Shown here piece after piece: positions 34,201 to 36,166 of a stretch of DNA of 36,166 nucleotides. This stretch comes from an uncultured Coriobacteriaceae bacterium (GTDB lineage: Bacteria; Actinomycetota; Coriobacteriia; Coriobacteriales; Atopobiaceae), in the NCBI GenBank assembly GCA_902798915.1, contig CADBYM010000034.1:1-36166 (forward strand), read 5' to 3'. The position numbers and the translations under genes were made by a program. Every line of letters begins with the position of its first letter. The stretch's first letter is position 1. The notes beneath the pieces were generated by a model that saw only the letters and a program-made list of their open reading frames with translations, searched no databases and had not been told where the DNA came from.

Positions 34201-34504
34201 GCGCGCTGGAGAGGTTGAGCGCGGATTGGCCACCCAGGTTGGGAAGGATGGCGTCGGGGCGCTCCTTCTCGATGATGGCCGTGAGACGCTCCACGTTGAG
34301 CGGTTCTATGTAGGTGCGGTCGGCCGTTCCCGGGTCCGTCATGATGGTCGCGGGATTCGAGTTGACGAGGACGATCTCGTAGCCGAGGCTGCGCAGCGCC
34401 TTGCATGCCTGCGTGCCGGAATAGTCGAACTCGCATGCCTGGCCGATGATGATGGGGCCAGATCCGATGATCATTACCTTGTGTACGTCTGTGCGCTGTG
34501 CCAT
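31274..34504 (-). CDS. carB: Carbamoyl-phosphate synthase large subunit
   Basis: CarB (1,076 aa) makes carbamoyl phosphate from glutamine-derived ammonia, bicarbonate and two ATP for arginine and pyrimidine synthesis. The N-terminal [20 protein letters not shown] and its internal counterpart [20 protein letters not shown] mark the two ATP-grasp halves. The C-terminal MGS-like allosteric domain begins near residue 935. The ATG at 34504 is chosen over 34537 because GGAG precedes it and the family's N-terminus starts there ([10 protein letters not shown]). The small subunit gene carA is not adjacent; the gene stands alone in the window. Confidence 0.97.
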   Translation of the reverse strand: [1076 protein letters not shown]

Positions 34505-34590
34505 GGGTACTCCATCTCCCTCGCTGAGCCGACGCAAATCCGTACTAGTTTAGCAACTGACACGCCAAGCGGTGCGTTCGACCGAAGATG

Positions 34591-34845
34591 TTAACGAAAG
34601 CACTCGCGAAGGCCTGTCGCGCCAACCAGCGCGCCGACGCCGACGTCGTGGAATGTCCCCGTTGGCGCATTGGAAAACAAGGCGCACTCGCAGTCCTTCC
34701 GGCACGCAGCATCCTTGAGTCCCTTATCGTTTCTCTTCCAGATCGCATGGCGGCAGCAGCTCCACAAGCGCCAATCGGGGTCACTCCCTCCGGCGGCCTT
34801 CGCGAGCCCGTCAGGGTCCAGCTCCCCGCGCGCCTCGGCGCTAAA
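34591..34845 (-). pseudogene. Degenerate Nif11-type precursor-like sequence (copy D)
   Basis: On the minus strand a leader end FSAEARGELDPDGLAKAAGG is followed by a 64-residue Cys-rich tail with WSCCRHAIW and KDAACRKDCECALF. The latter aligns with KDASCWKDYICGII in the broken precursor at 35061-35325, and the DNA (CAAGGATGC...GGAAGGA) is similar too. I find no normal start codon with a full leader upstream: the upstream DNA appears frameshifted. It is either a decayed precursor or a divergent one with an unseen start. The remaining 34505-34986 DNA holds no other gene I can support. Confidence 0.45.
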
Positions 34846-34986
34846 TGAGGCCTGCGGACGGACGAGCGCGGCGTGCGCGCAGGCACCCCTGGGGGCTCGT
34901 CGCGCAGCGGGTCGGCCACGGGGCCAAGCCACCGGGCGCCGGAGTCGGGGTCACCGTCGGCGGTTGGCCATTCCGCAGGCAGCAAC

Positions 34987-35021
34987 AAAAGGCCCGCAGG
35001 CGGCAGAGCGGCTTGCGGGCC
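34987..35021 (-). terminator. Intrinsic terminator after the broken precursor
   Basis: The arms 34991-35004 and 35008-35021 pair over 14 positions with two mismatches (GGCCCGCA at the base). TTTT follows on the minus strand. It separates the copies at 35061-35325 and 34591-34845. Confidence 0.75.
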
Positions 35022-35060
35022 CAAGAAACTGAGCTGGCTTATCCCTATGCCGCTTGGTCT

Positions 35061-35325
35061 ACCCCTCAGATTCCCTAAATCCTTATTGATAATCCCGCAA
35101 ATATAATCCTTCCAGCAGCTTGCATCCTTGACAGTCTTGCTGGTATGCACAAGGCCAGTGGCGCAGTGATATGTCAACATGCAGTCCGACTCATGCCCAT
35201 CCTCGGCATCATCAGAATTCCACCAAATCCCGCCCGCCACGCCAGCGAGCTCGTCGAGGTCGATCTCCTCGGCGCCCGCGCCCGAGGTCGGAGACGGTCA
35301 CGTCGTAGCCGAGCCCGGCCGCCGC
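35061..35325 (-). pseudogene. Broken Nif11-leader RiPP precursor (copy C)
   Basis: The minus strand encodes the end of the family leader, first as AAAGLGYDVTVSDL and then, in another frame, as EEIDLDELAGVAGG. Compared with the intact copy at 35573-35908, 8 bases are missing around CTCGAGCGCTCGAG, giving a frameshift. The start codon and the first half of the leader are absent. After Gly-Gly comes a 56-residue core-like stretch (IWWNSDDAED..., ending ...NLRG) with four Cys in DCMLTYHC and ASCWKDYICG. The core frame runs on without a stop past the terminator at 34987-35021. The core is markedly more AT-rich than the leader. CMLTYHC matches CIMTYLC of the precursor at 20545-20877. Confidence 0.72.
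35231..35281. repeat. 51-bp block identical to 35671-35721
   Basis: The leader-end region of copy C is identical over 51 bp to the same region of the intact copy, at an offset of 440 bp. A 28-bp part (35245-35272, 35685-35712) also recurs at 20666-20693 in the distant precursor. Identity stops sharply at the core boundary. Confidence 0.9.
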
Positions 35326-35352
35326 GCAAGGAGTCTCCACGTCCCGGACGCG
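35322..35352. repeat. 31-bp block repeated at 35996-36026
   Basis: 27 of 31 bases match (core GTCTCCAC and TCCCGG). In the right copy the block lies 88 bp before the precursor start. In the left copy it abuts the surviving half-leader directly. This fits a duplicated unit in which about 220 bp, including the start codon, was later lost from the left copy. Confidence 0.7.
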
Positions 35353-35572
35353 TGCGCCCCTCGGCGTCCGCCGGTCGCGAGGACGCGACGGGGTGTCGAG
35401 GAGGCCGTCTGCGAAACGCGCATAGAAGTCCCTCCCCGGCAGCGCCGTGAGGCGTCACCGTGGAGGGCCAAGGGGAATCCCGGCGGACGAGCGCATCCCG
35501 AACGCTCGAGAGGCTCCGTCCCCTTAGAGACAAAAGAGGTGGCTACAGCAACGTGAGGGTTAGAAACGGTAG

Positions 35573-35908
35573 TCAAAGAGGACGGTAGCCAGCGAGGCCA
35601 CCGCAAAGAGGACGCCAGCCAAAGAGGCCACCGCAGTCGAACCCGTCGTCGTCGTTTATGCCGTCCCATCCGCCCGCCACGCCAGCGAGCTCGTCGAGGT
35701 CGATCTCCTCGGCGCCCGCGCTCGAGCGCTCGAGGTCGGCGACGGCCACGCGGTAGCCGAGCCCGGCAGCCGCGGCGGCGACGGCCTCCGCCCCGCTCTG
35801 CGCGCCCGCCTCGGCCGCCACCCTCACCGCCTCGTCGAACCTCGCCCTCAGCGCCCCGTCCGCCGCCAGGTCGGCCTCCAGCCGCCTGAGCTCGTCCGTC
35901 AATGCCAT
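35573..35908 (-). CDS. Nif11-leader RiPP precursor with tandem-repeat core
   Basis: The 111-residue peptide has a Nif11-type leader (1-80): MALTDELRRLEADL, a helical Ala-rich middle, AAAAAGLGYRVAVADLE, and EEIDLDELAGVAGG with Gly79-Gly80 as the predicted cleavage site. The 31-residue core begins WDGINDDDGFD and ends with two tandem decapeptides, CGGLFGWRPL and CGGLAGYRPL, immediately before the TGA. The core has two Cys and no Ser or Thr, so a lanthionine from dehydrated residues is not possible within it. Cys- or aromatic-centred chemistry (radical SAM, disulfide, cyclodehydration) fits better; that is inference. The ATG at 35908 is preceded by AAGGAGG at a good distance. It is the first precursor read after the partial gene at the right edge. 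Confidence 0.82.
   Translation of the reverse strand: MALTDELRRLEADLAADGALRARFDEAVRVAAEAGAQSGAEAVAAAAAGLGYRVAVADLERSSAGAEEIDLDELAGVAGGWDGINDDDGFDCGGLFGWRPLCGGLAGYRPL
35576..35635 (-). repeat. 30-bp tandem repeat encoding the core decapeptides
   Basis: Units 35606-35635 and 35576-35605 match at 26 of 30 bases. All four changes fall in two codons (TTT/GCT and TGG/TAC), altering Phe to Ala and Trp to Tyr. The stop codon follows the second unit directly. Confidence 0.9.
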
Positions 35909-36075
35909 CTGTCGTCCTCCTTCGTTCCGGTGCCAATCACGTGCATTGCCTATAGAAGATACTAGGTGCCGCGGGGGGGCGTCGTGGCGCGGGGGCCGCG
36001 CACGGGGTCTCCACATCCCGGCCGCGCGTTCCGCCAGGCGCCACGCCATGAGGCACGGCACCCGCCCGTCCGGCG

Positions 36076-36166
36076 TCACCCCTCGGCCAGCCCCGCCGCA
36101 GCGATCGCGGCGTCCGCCACCTCGCGCACCGCGGCCTCGCCTACGTGCTTGTGGAAGTGGCAGCAC
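36076..36166 (-). CDS. C-terminal end of an unidentified gene (truncated at window edge)
   Basis: The minus strand carries 29 codons ending in TGA at 36078-36076. The peptide starts CCHFHKHVGEAAVREVADAA and ends GLAEG. Third codon positions are almost all G or C, as in real genes here, and the peptide is helix-like. The His/Cys cluster could bind metal. The family cannot be named from so little. It lies about 170 nt upstream of the intact precursor on the same strand and could belong to its biosynthetic cluster. Confidence 0.5.
   Translation of the reverse strand, partial: CCHFHKHVGEAAVREVADAAIAAAGLAEG

Noticed and set aside
32054..34594. Long plus-strand frames opposite carB
   Set aside because: carB is complete and conserved along its whole length; the opposite frames show no recognisable domain.
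34545..35240. 231-codon minus-strand frame running from the broken precursor through the terminator
   Set aside because: Only its first part (leader end and core) is meaningful; it runs through a strong terminator and becomes low-complexity.
35298..35936. 212-codon minus-strand frame across the intact precursor
   Set aside because: The precursor frame has the ribosome binding site, conserved leader and repeat core; this Arg/Gly-rich reading is a frame shadow.

Overview
The window looks like chromosomal DNA from a high-GC actinobacterium, most likely class Coriobacteriia (Olsenella/Atopobium/Collinsella-like). This is inferred from the strong GC bias at third codon positions, frequent GTG starts with ATGA/GTGA overlaps, and the 1,527-residue two-ATPase '2-hydroxyglutaryl-CoA dehydratase activase' protein typical of anaerobic Coriobacteriia and Clostridia. 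No rRNA, tRNA or CRISPR was seen.

Layout, left to right. At 1-96 (minus strand) lies the 5' end of a group II intron that runs off the left edge. A tight plus-strand operon (511-6534) encodes a secreted NlpC/P60 peptidoglycan hydrolase, an unknown protein, a spermidine-synthase-fold protein, a DUF2752 membrane protein, a zinc-ribbon/DUF4234 membrane protein, a GNAT acetyltransferase and a CapA-family protein, and ends at an intrinsic terminator. Minus-strand genes follow: a PiT phosphate transporter with its DUF47 partner, an ECF sigma factor with a likely anti-sigma protein, and a YbjN protein. Divergent from these is a VWA-domain lipoprotein. The next minus-strand group holds an orphan JetD-like Toprim protein, a membrane protein and a tyrosine-phosphatase-like protein. 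Then come the giant activase under a TetR regulator, a lone Nif11-leader RiPP precursor (20545-20877), and the glycogen debranching enzyme GlgX. A cluster of palindromic repeats and a small alarmone-hydrolase-like HD protein follow. A plus-strand operon (24081-31168) carries a pilin-like surface protein, a MacB/LolD-type ATPase, a 1,207-residue coiled-coil FtsX permease, a 52-residue protein and an unknown membrane-anchored protein. Convergent to it is carB.

The right end (34.5-36.2 kb, minus strand) is the most unusual part. It holds one intact Nif11-leader precursor whose core is a tandem 10-residue repeat, one precursor broken by a deletion and a frameshift but with a recognisable Cys-rich core, one more degenerate precursor-like sequence, and the C-terminus of an unidentified gene at the edge. 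Together with the lone copy at 20.5 kb there are four precursor loci sharing a leader ending in Gly-Gly but having very different cores. No modification enzyme, protease or exporter for them is visible. This is the best candidate for an undescribed system, probably continuing beyond the right edge.

All functional names rest on motif recognition by eye; no database search was run.
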